Positions 26,762 to 35,624 of a stretch of 64,000 nucleotides of DNA are shown here, in pieces. The stretch spans positions 7,611,177 to 7,675,176 of the forward strand of contig NZ_JAPEPW010000001.1 in assembly GCF_026339955.1 (NCBI RefSeq), written 5' to 3'. The number at the start of each line of letters is the position of its first letter. Position 1 is the first letter of the stretch. The notes below the pieces were generated by a model. That model searched no databases. It was not told where the DNA came from and saw only the letters and a program-made list of their open reading frames with translations. The DNA is from Streptomyces sp. NBC_01549. GTDB taxonomy: Bacteria > Actinomycetota > Actinomycetes > Streptomycetales > Streptomycetaceae. Made by a program: the position numbers and the translations under genes.

Positions 26762-27440
26762 GTGTCCCGGCGCTCGCACAGCAGTCCGCATCGGCCAGCA
26801 GCCGAAATCGAAGTCCTGGTCTGTGAGTTGCGCAGGGCTCACCCGCGCTGGGGCGCCCGGAGGATCTCCTACGGGATAGAGGTCCGGGGCGTGACGCCGG
26901 TGCCGTCCAAAGCCATCGGCCACCCGCTACTCACCCGTAACAGCTTGATCGTTTTGCAGGAACAGCGGCACGCCCGCAAGTACAAGCGATGGCAACGTGC
27001 GGCGCCGATGCACCGGTGGCAACTGGACCTGGTCGGCGGGATCTACCTCGCTGACGGGCGCGAGAGCAAGATGCTGACCGGCATCGACGACCACTCCCGG
27101 TTCCTGGTCGTAGCAGCGGTACTCGCCGTCCCCTCCGCTTCACCAAGCCGATTCGCGCCGAAGTGCTCTTCGAACGCATCCGCCGTGAGAACGGCATCAC
27201 CGGACGACGGATCAAGCCGTGCTCGCCCACCAAGATCGGCAAGATCTAGTGTTTCCATCGCGCCCTGCGCCGCGAACGCCAGGACTGCTGCGGGTCGTTC
27301 GCTGATCTACCGGCCGCCCAGGGCGCCATCGACGCCTGGGTTCATGCCCATAATGACGAGTGCGCCCAAGGCCCTGGACATGGCCACCCCCTCCAGCCTG
27401 TTCCGACCCAAGCCGCCTCGGGCCGTGGCCCCCGGCTCCT
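26762..27440 (+). pseudogene. IS481-like transposase, frameshifted and partly deleted
   Basis: The first part reads AAEIEVLVCELRRAHPRWGA, then RKYKRWQRAAPMHRWQLDLV and SKMLTGIDDHSRFLVV, a clear rve-type core with its first Asp. At about 27125 the frame shifts, with a deletion that removes the second Asp region. The text then continues in another frame as AEVLFERIRRENGIT and, after a TAG at 27247, FADLPAAQGAIDAWVHAHND. The gene is dead. Confidence 0.75.
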
Positions 27441-27524
27441 CGCTCACGTCGCCCGCAGTCCCGCAGGTGGGCCCGATCACTCCGGCCGAGCAGGTCCCGA
27501 TGACCCGCGCCCCATATCCACCTC

Positions 27525-27776
27525 ATGGGCAACCGTCCCCGCCTACTCAGCATCGGCGACGAGGACTTCGTCGTCCAGACGGCCACGACCGCCCACGTTC
27601 TGGTTTCCGCCGACCCCGGGCAGCAGGAGATCCGGCTCATCGACATGGACAATCTCGATCTCGTATCGGCAGTCGAATCCGCGCCGGTGCATACCCCGGT
27701 GTACGGGGCACCGGAGATCGTGGCGGGCGCAGCGGGGCCACCACGCCGGCTGACGCGCACGCACTCGGCGTGCTGA
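27525..27776 (+). other. Unidentified 83-codon frame
   Basis: Starts MGNRPRLLSIGDEDFVVQTA and continues with a hydrophobic and acidic mix to LVSAVESAPVHTPVYGAPE, then shifts to a basic tail. It may be a C-terminal remnant belonging to the IS481-like relic upstream or an independent fragment. No ribosome site is visible. Confidence 0.2.
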
Positions 27777-27789
27777 TCTTTCGAGACCC

Positions 27790-28044
27790 TTAGCGATCCA
27801 CCGGTTTCGAGGCGATGAGGTACTGGACTCCCACCCCGCCTATCAACAGGAGCACGCAGACTGTTTTCGACTGCTCTGGATCGATCACCCCACCGACCGC
27901 ACCAACGAGTGCACTCTGGGCATCACATCCCCACATGAACTGCTGGCCGGTCAGCTGTGGGACCTGGCCGGCCAGGGAAGTCAGGCAACCGTACCCGTCG
28001 ACGGCCACACCTGAACCCTCCACTTCGGGAAGCGAGGCCGGCAT
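27790..28044 (-). CDS. Small hypothetical protein with one membrane segment
   Basis: An 84-residue frame downstream of the secreted hydrolase, on the same strand. Near residues 62-77 it has a hydrophobic run, CVLLLIGGVGVQYLI, preceded by VGAVGGVIDPEQSK. No family is recognised and no clear ribosome site precedes the ATG. It could be real or accidental. Confidence 0.25.
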   Translation of the reverse strand: MPASLPEVEGSGVAVDGYGCLTSLAGQVPQLTGQQFMWGCDAQSALVGAVGGVIDPEQSKTVCVLLLIGGVGVQYLIASKPVDR

Positions 28045-28198
28045 CTATCGTCGGCCCACAGGCCAACTCGACCTGGTCACCGACTCCGCCACATTCGAAA
28101 GACCTTGTCATGCGCTGATGCCGAAGAGGTTCGTTGAGTAGTTGACGACGAACGGGTAGGGCGGCATAACTGGCCGCCCCACCCGTGGAGTGCGTCGG

Positions 28199-29038
28199 TC
28201 AGCTGACCGTTCGCGCCGCTTCCTCGATGATGCGGGTGACGGTGCCCGGGTGGGACACGGTCACCGCGTGGGAGGACTTGACCTCCGTAGTGTGGGCGTT
28301 GGCGCGCTTGGCCATGTAACTCTGAAGCTTCCAGGGGATTATCTGGTCATTGGTGGCCACCAGGTCCCAGGACGGGATGGTCTTCCAGGCAGGCTCGGAA
28401 GCACCTTCATTGAGAGCGGTGCCGGTCGCGGGACGCTGGGTGACCGCCATGGTGTCAGCGATGCTCGCAGGGACATCGGCGGCGAACTGGCGGTGGAACT
28501 TGGACTGGTCGATGTAGAGGTCTACATCCTGGGAGCCGTCAGGCTTGGTGATCGGGACCGGGCGCAGAGCCTCGCCGATCGTGCTGCCGAACTTGCTTGC
28601 CAGTTCATTGGCGCTCTCGCCCTTGTCGGGGAGGAAGGCGGAGGCGTACACCAGCGCCTTGACGTTGGCGGAGCCGTAGGCGGCGTCGCTGATCACCGCT
28701 CCGCCGTAGGAGTGTCCGACAAGAACCACCGGCCCGTCGATGCTGGCCAGGGCCTCCTTGACGTAGGCGGCGTCGCCGCTCAGCGAGCGCAGCGGATTCG
28801 CCACGGCGACCACCGGGTAGCCGTCCTCCTTCAGCCTCTTGATGACGCCGTTCCAGCTGGAGGCGTCGGCGAACGCGCCGTGGACGAGTACCACGGTGGG
28901 TTTGTGCTCCTGCGAGGAAGTGGTCTTCGCGGCGCTCGCCGGACCGACCGACGTAGCGAAAAGGGCGGCGGCGACCGTTGCCGTGGCCATGAGGGTCAGA
29001 GGGATGCGAATACGCCGGTAACGCGAATGACGGTGCAT
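28199..29038 (-). CDS. Secreted alpha/beta hydrolase
   Basis: 279 residues starting MHRHSRYRRIRIPLTLMATA, a signal peptide with a basic n-region and Ala-rich core ending near GPASA. The mature part has KPTVVLVHGAFADASSWNGV (oxyanion loop), VVLVGHSYGGAVISDA with the nucleophile Ser, WDLVATNDQIIP with the likely acid Asp, and EVKSSHAVTVSHPGTV with the catalytic His. It resembles exported Abhydrolase_6 esterases of Streptomyces; the natural substrate is unknown. GAAAGG lies upstream of the ATG. A broken paralogue, with similar upstream DNA, is at 9091-10879. Confidence 0.9.
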   Translation of the reverse strand: MHRHSRYRRIRIPLTLMATATVAAALFATSVGPASAAKTTSSQEHKPTVVLVHGAFADASSWNGVIKRLKEDGYPVVAVANPLRSLSGDAAYVKEALASIDGPVVLVGHSYGGAVISDAAYGSANVKALVYASAFLPDKGESANELASKFGSTIGEALRPVPITKPDGSQDVDLYIDQSKFHRQFAADVPASIADTMAVTQRPATGTALNEGASEPAWKTIPSWDLVATNDQIIPWKLQSYMAKRANAHTTEVKSSHAVTVSHPGTVTRIIEEAARTVS

Positions 29039-29593
29039 GAGAAAGAAGCCCTTTCGAGGGAGAGGTTTCAGCCACGTCCGGACAGATGGACATGGCCGCG
29101 GTTGCGGCAGGACGTTGCCGCAAGCCATGGGGACAGACCGTGGGGGGGGGCAAGCGGGAAGATGTCCGGGGCTTGCCAGGAACCGGCTACGGCCGAGCAT
29201 CGGCTCGACTCGGTGAATCGATCGGATTCCCATGCGCGCCTTGGCAGGGTGCCGAGCCACCGTACTGATCGGTTTGCCCACGGTGCTCATCGTGTCTGCG
29301 CGGTCTATGAACAGTGGATGAAACAAGACCACTGTTCTATAAGCCTGTTGGATCCGCGCGCACGAGCGGGGGAGGGACAGGTCGGACAGTCAGAACTGGA
29401 CCGGATCGGCTTCGTCAGCGGGCCACTCGGCCAGCAGCCAACACTTGCAGAGGATGATTGCCACATCCGTGGAAAGGCCACGGTGGTGCGCCGCGATGAC
29501 ACCGTATCGCTGAGTGAGCAGACAGCGGCTTCTCTAGGCCAGGCGTGGGACCTGTCGTCACATACTCGTCTGCCGGGCGACGCCCGGCATGTA

Positions 29594-29704
29594 CTCTCGC
29601 CGTACGGGGCGAAAGTCCGAGTGCGTCCAGTATGAGGACTTCCGCCCGGCGCGCCGATGGGACGCACCAGAGGCTGCCCGGGCCGCCCTTCGGGCGGACG
29701 ACGG
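29594..29704. repeat. 111-bp intergenic repeat, copy 1
   Basis: Aligns without gaps to 50875-50985; I count about 85 of 111 identical bases by eye. In the forward reading both copies keep a RRTG...QYE..RPARR...AP.AA..AL.ADDG pattern, and the reverse reading is equally open. It may be a fragment of a repeated coding sequence or an intergenic element. The rest of 29039-30133 holds no other supported gene. Confidence 0.6.
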
Positions 29705-30133
29705 CATCCGATGCCCGGGAAGCCGGTACGACATGGCCGGGCTTCTTGCTGGCGGGCATGGGTACCGAACTGCCGCGTCTGGCGCGGTGTAGCCAGACCG
29801 AATGAGGTCGCCGTCCGGGTACATCCTTGAAACCGCACCTGGCGACTGGACGACTGAGTGTTTGCAGCAAGAGAGCAGGCACAAGGGCGACGAGGAGCCC
29901 GTTGGTAACGGTGGGACGGCGATGGCTGAGTGCATGCGGTGACTGGGCCGCGACATGCGCAATTCGACCAGAGATGGCGTGTCTACGGCCTGCCCCAGCC
30001 GACCAATGGTGATCCGGGGCGGCGGGGCGGCGAAGCCATGGTTGAGTGGGACCGGTTGACGCCGGTGGTCCGTCTCCCGCTGCAGGTCGGGGTGGCGCGG
30101 AGACGGACCGTATGCGTCCGGGATGGCGGCCGG

Positions 30134-30607
30134 TCAGCCGAACTGGCCGGGCTGGTAGTCCCCGGCGGGCTGCTGGTTGATGACGTTGATGCGGTTGTAG
30201 GCGTTGATGACGGCGATGAGGGAGATCAGCGCGACCAGCTGCTCCTCGTCGAAGTGTTTGGCGGCGTTCGCCCAGACCGCGTCCGTGACACCACCGGCTG
30301 CGTCGGCGATGCGGGTGCCCTGCTCGGTCAGTTCCAGCGCGGCGCGCTCGGCCTCGGTGAAGACCGTGGCCTCACGCCAGGCCGCGACCAGGTTGAGGCG
30401 CTGCGGGGTCTCGCCCGCCACGGTGGCGTCCTTGGTGTGCATGTCGGTGCAGAAGCCGCAGCCGTTGATCTGGCTCGCGCGGATCTTCACCAGTTCCTGG
30501 ACAACGGCTGGCAGCGTTGAGTCCGAAACCGCCTTGCCGGCCGAGTTGATGTGCTTCAGCACCTTGCCGGCGAGGGGGTTGCCGAAGTAGTTGAGACGCG
30601 ATTCCAC
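30134..30607 (-). CDS. Carboxymuconolactone decarboxylase/AhpD-like protein
   Basis: 157 residues from a GTG preceded by AGGAG. The active-site region IRASQINGCGFCTDMHTKDA contains the CxxC pair and the His three residues later that mark peroxidase-like CMD/AhpD proteins (cysteines near residues 50 and 53). The surrounding helices (LPAVVQELVKIR, EEQLVALISLIAVINAYNRI) fit the family. It probably acts as a cytoplasmic alkylhydroperoxidase with a CxxC disulfide. No operon partner is present. Bases 30608-31437 hold no supported gene. Confidence 0.9.
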   Translation of the reverse strand: MESRLNYFGNPLAGKVLKHINSAGKAVSDSTLPAVVQELVKIRASQINGCGFCTDMHTKDATVAGETPQRLNLVAAWREATVFTEAERAALELTEQGTRIADAAGGVTDAVWANAAKHFDEEQLVALISLIAVINAYNRINVINQQPAGDYQPGQFG

Positions 30608-31437
30608 GATGATCTCCTAGCCATGTTGGGGGTACGCACTACTGACCGGGATAGCGGACGAAGTGTGACAGGAAGCCGGGCCCGGTGTGCGGCTGTGCGT
30701 CTTATCAGCCGTGTCATCGGTCGCCCGTTGTCTTCGCCCCGAGGGCGGCGGCCTGCGTTGCGGACCGGTAGAGCCAATTCGGCAACGCCCCGGCGCCCGG
30801 ACTGGGCGACGGACCTCGGTACGACCGGACATGTGCCTCCTGTGCGGCGGCCAGAATCTCACGCCGTCGGACTGACTGCCCGTCACAACCGCTGTCGGGT
30901 ACGCGCACACCCGACGGACCGAGCCACCGACCCTGCCCCATCAGGGGAAGCGCACCCAACAGTCAAATACTGGCCGGCCGCAGGTGCGCGGGTATCGGCG
31001 GGTGTGGGCTTCGTTGACGGTCCGCTGGCCGTGCGTGGTGACGGCTGATCCGTCGGCGGCGGCTTTACGCCGCGCGACGAGGGCTCGGGCCGAAGCCATT
31101 GGCGTTGCTGTTCGACCCGCGGTGCGGGGTCGGGTTCACCGTGCCTGAGTACGACGTTGACGAGCTCACTCCCCGGATCGGACTGGCTGCCCGCCCACGG
31201 CGCCGACGGCGAATCACTGCCCGGGGTGGGGCTCAGGGGCGCCGACTTGTTCACCCTCACGGTGTCACAGACCGGGTGGCCTCCCGGTCGTTGTTGGGGA
31301 ACCGATCCGATTCGGTGCCGTGGGGAGAAAGGCGGATCATGAGGGTTACTTGTCGGCGGAGATCAGTCTCGTTGGGACATTTCGGCTTCAACCGGACCGA
31401 CTTGGCGAGTCGTCGTGGCCGTGAGAGGCGTCGAACC

Positions 31438-32406
31438 ATGACGGGCGACAAGGAGACGCGTCCGCTGTCACCGATCGAGCCGCCCGGGGACCCGACGTCG
31501 ACGGCCTTGCGCACCCTGCCTCGTCCCGTTGCCGTGGTGGTGGGCGCCGGTGGCGTGCTCGGAGCGGCGCATGTTGGTGTCGGGTACGCGCTGGAGCAGC
31601 GCGGATTCGTCCCGGACATGATCATCGGAACCTCGGTGGGCGCCCTCATCGGGGCGATCGGGGCCACCCACCCCGACGGGGCCGCGCCGTGGCTGGACCA
31701 CGTGTGGACCCAGTTGCGTCGTCGTGAGGTGTTTTCGCTCGGCCACCTGTCCTCACGGGGCAGCCTCTTCACCGATCGCGGCTTGCGTCGGCTGATCGCC
31801 CGGGCTGGACTGCCGTCGCGGATCGAGCAGTTGGCGGTCCCGTTCACCGCGGTGGCCATGGACCTGGGCACCGGTGCTCCGGCGCTGCTCGACCACGGAG
31901 ACCTCGAGTCCGCGCTGCTGGCCAGCGCAGCCATTCCCGGGATGCTGCCCCCGGTGGAGCGTGAGGGCCGGACGCTCGTCGACGGCGGGGTGATCGCCTA
32001 TGTCCCGGTACTGGCGGCCCTCCAGGCCGGAGCGGCCAGCGTGGTGGTGCTGTCGACCGGGCCGGAGAGCTCGCCATTGCGCCCAACCATCCCGCGCCGA
32101 CGTGCCAGTGCGATCGCCGCCAGGGCCGGGCTGCTGTTGATGCACCATCAGATCGAGCGTGATCTGCACGAGGTGTCCCAGCATATTCCGACCGTCGTGC
32201 TGCCGACCGGCATCGAGAACTGGCCGGCCCCGTGGGACTTCGGCGATTCCCAGCGGCTGATCACCACCGCGTCCCTCGCGGCGGGGCACTTTCTCGACGG
32301 GCTGCGCATCAGTGGGCCGGGCCTGTATCGGGTCGACGATCCACCGGCGACACCGGCGGCCCCGGACAAGGCACGGACTACTTCCGTATCGGGGGTCGGC
32401 CGGTGA
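31438..32406 (+). CDS. Patatin-like phospholipase
   Basis: 322 residues. The start MTGDKETRPLSPIEPPGDPT was chosen because similarity begins soon after; in-frame starts up to 31099 exist. Patatin landmarks: VVVGAGGVLGAAHVG (glycine-rich oxyanion loop), IIGTSVGALIGAI with the GxSxG nucleophile Ser, and TLVDGGVIAYVPV with the DGG acid motif. It has no signal peptide or clear membrane helix, so it likely acts at the inner face of the membrane on acyl lipids. It is the first gene of a four-gene operon; its stop overlaps the next start in GTGA. Confidence 0.92.
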   Translation: MTGDKETRPLSPIEPPGDPTSTALRTLPRPVAVVVGAGGVLGAAHVGVGYALEQRGFVPDMIIGTSVGALIGAIGATHPDGAAPWLDHVWTQLRRREVFSLGHLSSRGSLFTDRGLRRLIARAGLPSRIEQLAVPFTAVAMDLGTGAPALLDHGDLESALLASAAIPGMLPPVEREGRTLVDGGVIAYVPVLAALQAGAASVVVLSTGPESSPLRPTIPRRRASAIAARAGLLLMHHQIERDLHEVSQHIPTVVLPTGIENWPAPWDFGDSQRLITTASLAAGHFLDGLRISGPGLYRVDDPPATPAAPDKARTTSVSGVGR

Positions 32407-33629
32407 GCAGCATCGCGTTCCTCAACATCGCCATGCACGGGCACGTCAATCCGACGCTGCCGGTCATAGCCGAGCTTGTTCGGCGTGGCCACTCCGTCAC
32501 GTATTACACCTCGCCCGCGTTCTCGGAGGAGATCGAGGCCACCGGTGCGACCGTGTGCCTCTACCCCGGGGGTGACCAACCGCTCCCCGATCCGCCGATG
32601 CCGCTCACGATGCTGGACGGACTTGCGGGCACCGCCGTGGGTCTGCTGCCTGCCGTGCTTTCCGATCTGCGTCGCGTCCGGCCCGACCTGATCGTCCACG
32701 GCGCCGCCTGCCCCTGGGGCGCAGTCGCCGCCCGCGAACTCGAGGTACCGGCAGTAGCGTTGTTCACCACGTTTGCGTTCAACAGGCATGTGCCCAGCCT
32801 CAGCCGCGTCTCGCGGGAACTGCTGGCCGCGGCGGCGACCCGGCCCCGCAATGTCCAGAGCTACGTGCGGTCGCGGTGGGAGCTGTACCGCCGCTACAAC
32901 ACCCGCGGGTTGCCCCTGGTCGACTTGACCAACGTACGCCAGCCGCTCAACCTGGTCTTCACCTCGCGCGCGTTCCAAGTCGGCGTCGACACCTTCGACC
33001 AGTCGTACCAGTTCGTCGGCCCAAGCCTTGGCGCCCGTCCACTCGACGCGTCGTTCCCGACCGATCGACTGCAAGCCCCGGTGCTGTACGCCTCGCTGGG
33101 CACGGTGTTCAACGCCCACCCGCGGCTACTGCGCAGCTTCGCCACCGCGCTCGCCCCGCTGGGCGGTACCGTGGTCGTCGCCACCGGGCAGACCGATCCC
33201 GCGGCCCTGGGGCCGTTGCCGGCCAACGTGCTCGCCCGCCGCTTCGTGCCGCAACCGGAGGTGCTGGCCCGTGCCGCGCTGTTCGTCACCCATGGTGGGA
33301 TGAACAGCGTCAACGAGGCCATGCACGCCGGGGTGCCGATGCTGGTGGTCCCGCAGGGCGCAGATCAACCGCTGGTGGCCCGGCGGGTTGTCGAGCTCGG
33401 CGCCGGCCTGTCGATCCGTACCGAGGACGCCGCCCCGGGACCCGTGAACGTCCTGGCCCGACGCCTGCTCGAAGAACCGGGCTTCCGGGACGCGGCTGCC
33501 ACCTTGCAGGTCGCCCAGCGCGAGGCCGGCGGCTATATGCGCGCCGCCGACGAACTCGAGCGCTACCTGCTCCGGGTCGGCCGGGTCGGCCGACCGACAC
33601 CGTCGGATTCCCACAGGAGCGCTGACTGA
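32403..33629 (+). CDS. MGT-family glycosyltransferase (GT1)
   Basis: 408 residues from a GTG overlapping the patatin stop. The N-terminal SSIAFLNIAMHGHVNPTLPV holds the acceptor-side His of GT1 enzymes. The C-terminal donor-binding motif is RAALFVTHGGMNSVNEAMHA followed by GVPMLVVPQGADQPLVARR, as in macrolide- and flavonoid-type UDP-sugar transferases. VLYASLGTVFNAHPRLL is the inter-domain stretch. It would transfer a sugar, probably from UDP-glucose or a related donor, to a lipid or small molecule. Nearby galU could supply UDP-glucose. Its TGA overlaps the next ATG. Confidence 0.92.
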   Translation: MSSIAFLNIAMHGHVNPTLPVIAELVRRGHSVTYYTSPAFSEEIEATGATVCLYPGGDQPLPDPPMPLTMLDGLAGTAVGLLPAVLSDLRRVRPDLIVHGAACPWGAVAARELEVPAVALFTTFAFNRHVPSLSRVSRELLAAAATRPRNVQSYVRSRWELYRRYNTRGLPLVDLTNVRQPLNLVFTSRAFQVGVDTFDQSYQFVGPSLGARPLDASFPTDRLQAPVLYASLGTVFNAHPRLLRSFATALAPLGGTVVVATGQTDPAALGPLPANVLARRFVPQPEVLARAALFVTHGGMNSVNEAMHAGVPMLVVPQGADQPLVARRVVELGAGLSIRTEDAAPGPVNVLARRLLEEPGFRDAAATLQVAQREAGGYMRAADELERYLLRVGRVGRPTPSDSHRSAD

Positions 33630-34120
33630 TGTCGTCCGCTGTTGTCGTCCTGGTGCTGCTCGCCGGGCTGTCTGAATCCGCCGGACGGATCCTGCCCATG
33701 GTAGCCACCCGGTACAGCGCGTCTCGGCCCATTGTGGCCGTCGGGCTACTGCTGACCGGTGCCATGGTCGAGGCCGCTGTGATCGCGCTGTGGCCACGGA
33801 CCGCATCGGCCGTTGCCGAGCTGGCGCTGTCCGCTCCATCGTCACCCGCCGAGCTGACCTGGACACCCGGCCTGGTGGCCCCGCTGGTTCTCGCCGCTGT
33901 CATCGCATTCCCGATGCTCGGGCCCCTGTTGCACCTGCTGCTCATCGTGGGGGTCGGAGCCGGCCTCGTCGCCCCACTGTCCGAGATGACGGATCTGGGC
34001 TGGTGGGCTGCCGCGGGCTGCGTGGCCGTAGCAGGAGTCGGGCTTGCCGGTATCGTCGAAGTTGTTCGGAACCTGCTCGTGAAGATCAGTGCCAGCGGGG
34101 CGCGGGAGCTGCTGACGTGA
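33629..34120 (+). CDS. Integral membrane protein of the patatin-glycosyltransferase operon
   Basis: 163 residues with four predicted hydrophobic segments: residues about 4-20, 35-55, 80-100 with an adjoining LLHLLLIVGVGAGLVAPL stretch, and 124-145. The short C-terminal tail is basic (VRNLLVKISASGARELLT). I recognise no family. The start overlaps the glycosyltransferase stop (TGATG) and the end overlaps the next start (GTGA), so it is made together with its neighbours and may anchor them at the membrane. Confidence 0.75.
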   Translation: MSSAVVVLVLLAGLSESAGRILPMVATRYSASRPIVAVGLLLTGAMVEAAVIALWPRTASAVAELALSAPSSPAELTWTPGLVAPLVLAAVIAFPMLGPLLHLLLIVGVGAGLVAPLSEMTDLGWWAAAGCVAVAGVGLAGIVEVVRNLLVKISASGARELLT

Positions 34121-35055
34121 CCTGGTTCCTGCTCATTGTCCTGGTGCTCGGTCCGGTCCTGCTCGCCGAAGCTCTGCTGGCCCGTTACGAGGTGCTTGCC
34201 TACAGCGCCGGCTGGCGGGCTCCTACCACCGAGCTTCCGGAGGGCGTGCCCTACGCCCGGGGTGCCGACCCTGACAGTCCTCCGGATGCCTACCTGGTCT
34301 ACCTGGACGGCATTGGGAAACGCCGCGTCCGCGACACCCGGGACGGCGGCCAGCTGGTCAAGGCCGTGATCGCCGGGGCGCCGGAGCTGCGGGTACTGGG
34401 TCAGGTGCAGCCCTACTCGCCGCTGGCCGACCCGCTTGCTGATCGGCCGGTGTGGGCGCGACTGCGTCGCCGCATCGGGCTGCTGTTGTTCCTGCACAAT
34501 GTCATGCAGATCTTCGTCGCAGCCGACCACCGGTACCGCCCCTTGTACAACCGGGCCGTCGGCTCCCAGATCGCCACTCAGCTCCGGCTCGCCGGCTACG
34601 AGGCCGACAGCGGTATCCCCGTGGTGCTGCTCAGCTACAGCGGCGGCGCCCAGGTCGCCACCGGCGCGGTCGAGGAACTGCACACCCAGCTACGCTGCCC
34701 CCTCCTGCTGATCACCCTCGGTGGGTTCCACAACGGCGCCAACGACCTCACCCATGCCGAGCACGTGCATCGACTCACCAGCGCGAGCGACCGAATTGAG
34801 CGGATCGGGACCTGGATCTTCCCTCAGCGCTGGCGGCTGTTGCGCGGTAGTGGATGGAACCGGGCTCGCCGCGCCGGGAAGATCACCGTGCATCGGCTCG
34901 ACCCGGCCACCCACCTCGGGACGCGCAGCTACATCAGCCCGACGCCTCAGCCGCCCGACGGCCGTAGTTACCTCGACCGCACCACCGACACTGTGATCGC
35001 GCTCATCCGTGCCTACCACAACGCGACCGTGGCGACGGACGACCCGTCGCCATGA
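34117..35055 (+). CDS. Membrane-anchored lipase-like alpha/beta hydrolase
   Basis: 312 residues from GTG. The first 20 residues, TWFLLIVLVLGPVLLAEALL, form an N-terminal membrane anchor. The central segment GIPVVLLSYSGGAQVATGAV has a SxSGG variant of the nucleophile elbow (Ser in LSYSGG), and LLLITLGGFHNGANDLTHAE follows. Later segments (VHRLTSASDRIERIGTWIFP, HRLDPATHLGTRSYI) could supply an acid and a His. Enzyme activity is inferred from the fold pattern only. It closes the four-gene operon. Confidence 0.7.
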   Translation: MTWFLLIVLVLGPVLLAEALLARYEVLAYSAGWRAPTTELPEGVPYARGADPDSPPDAYLVYLDGIGKRRVRDTRDGGQLVKAVIAGAPELRVLGQVQPYSPLADPLADRPVWARLRRRIGLLLFLHNVMQIFVAADHRYRPLYNRAVGSQIATQLRLAGYEADSGIPVVLLSYSGGAQVATGAVEELHTQLRCPLLLITLGGFHNGANDLTHAEHVHRLTSASDRIERIGTWIFPQRWRLLRGSGWNRARRAGKITVHRLDPATHLGTRSYISPTPQPPDGRSYLDRTTDTVIALIRAYHNATVATDDPSP

Positions 35056-35353
35056 GGCCCGACCAGAGCGCGCAGCCCAGGGTTCGGAACGCTTGGCGCG
35101 AAGTCGACCTTGCCGGGCGTCTCCGCCGCGGCGTCGCCGACGCAGGATCCCCGGTTTCGCTGACCGGGGATCCACTGCTCTACAGACCACGGTGCCACAG
35201 CGGTTCTCCCCGCCCTGTTTGGTCCGCTGGCGGCCACCCCGTGCTGCGAGGGCCGGCAAGCCCGCCGACGGAGTGGCCAACGGCGCATGGGGTCGGCGGG
35301 GTGTTCGGCGGCAGGCTTCATCGCGTCGTGAGGAATCCGCGACCCAGTGGCGA

Positions 35354-35382
35354 GTAGGGAACGAATCCGACTCGTTCCCTAC
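35354..35382. terminator. Hairpin downstream of the four-gene operon
   Basis: GTAGGGAACGA pairs perfectly with TCGTTCCCTAC around a 7-base loop. It lies 300 bases after the last operon gene. It probably ends leftover rightward transcription. The remaining bases between 35056 and 35577 hold nothing else that I can support. Confidence 0.6.
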
Positions 35383-35577
35383 CGCCATCCCCAACTCTTG
35401 TGGAAGGGGCGGACCTTGGGATGCCCGGTCAATGAGCAGGACGAGGAGCGTTCCCTGCGGTGCTACCCGATCGGTGTGTAACCGCGCACGGCCCAAAGTC
35501 TCTCTTCCGCCAAACCACATGTCGTGCTGATCGATGACGGGTGCGACGACGCGTTGGGGTACCACGAGGTGCTCCCT

Positions 35578-35611
35578 GTCCTGGGCCCGCTCGCTGCGGG
35601 CGGGCCAGGAC
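35578..35611 (-). terminator. galU terminator
   Basis: GTCCTGGGCCCGC and GCGGGCGGGCCAGGAC form a long stem with a small bulge, 14 bases beyond the galU stop. The position fits termination of the leftward galU transcript; it may act in both directions. Confidence 0.6.
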
Positions 35612-35624
35612 GGAAAGCGGCTGG

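Noticed and set aside
28190..29635. 481-codon plus-strand frame over the secreted hydrolase
   Set aside because: It is antisense to a gene with a signal peptide and catalytic motifs; no ribosome site or domain is present.
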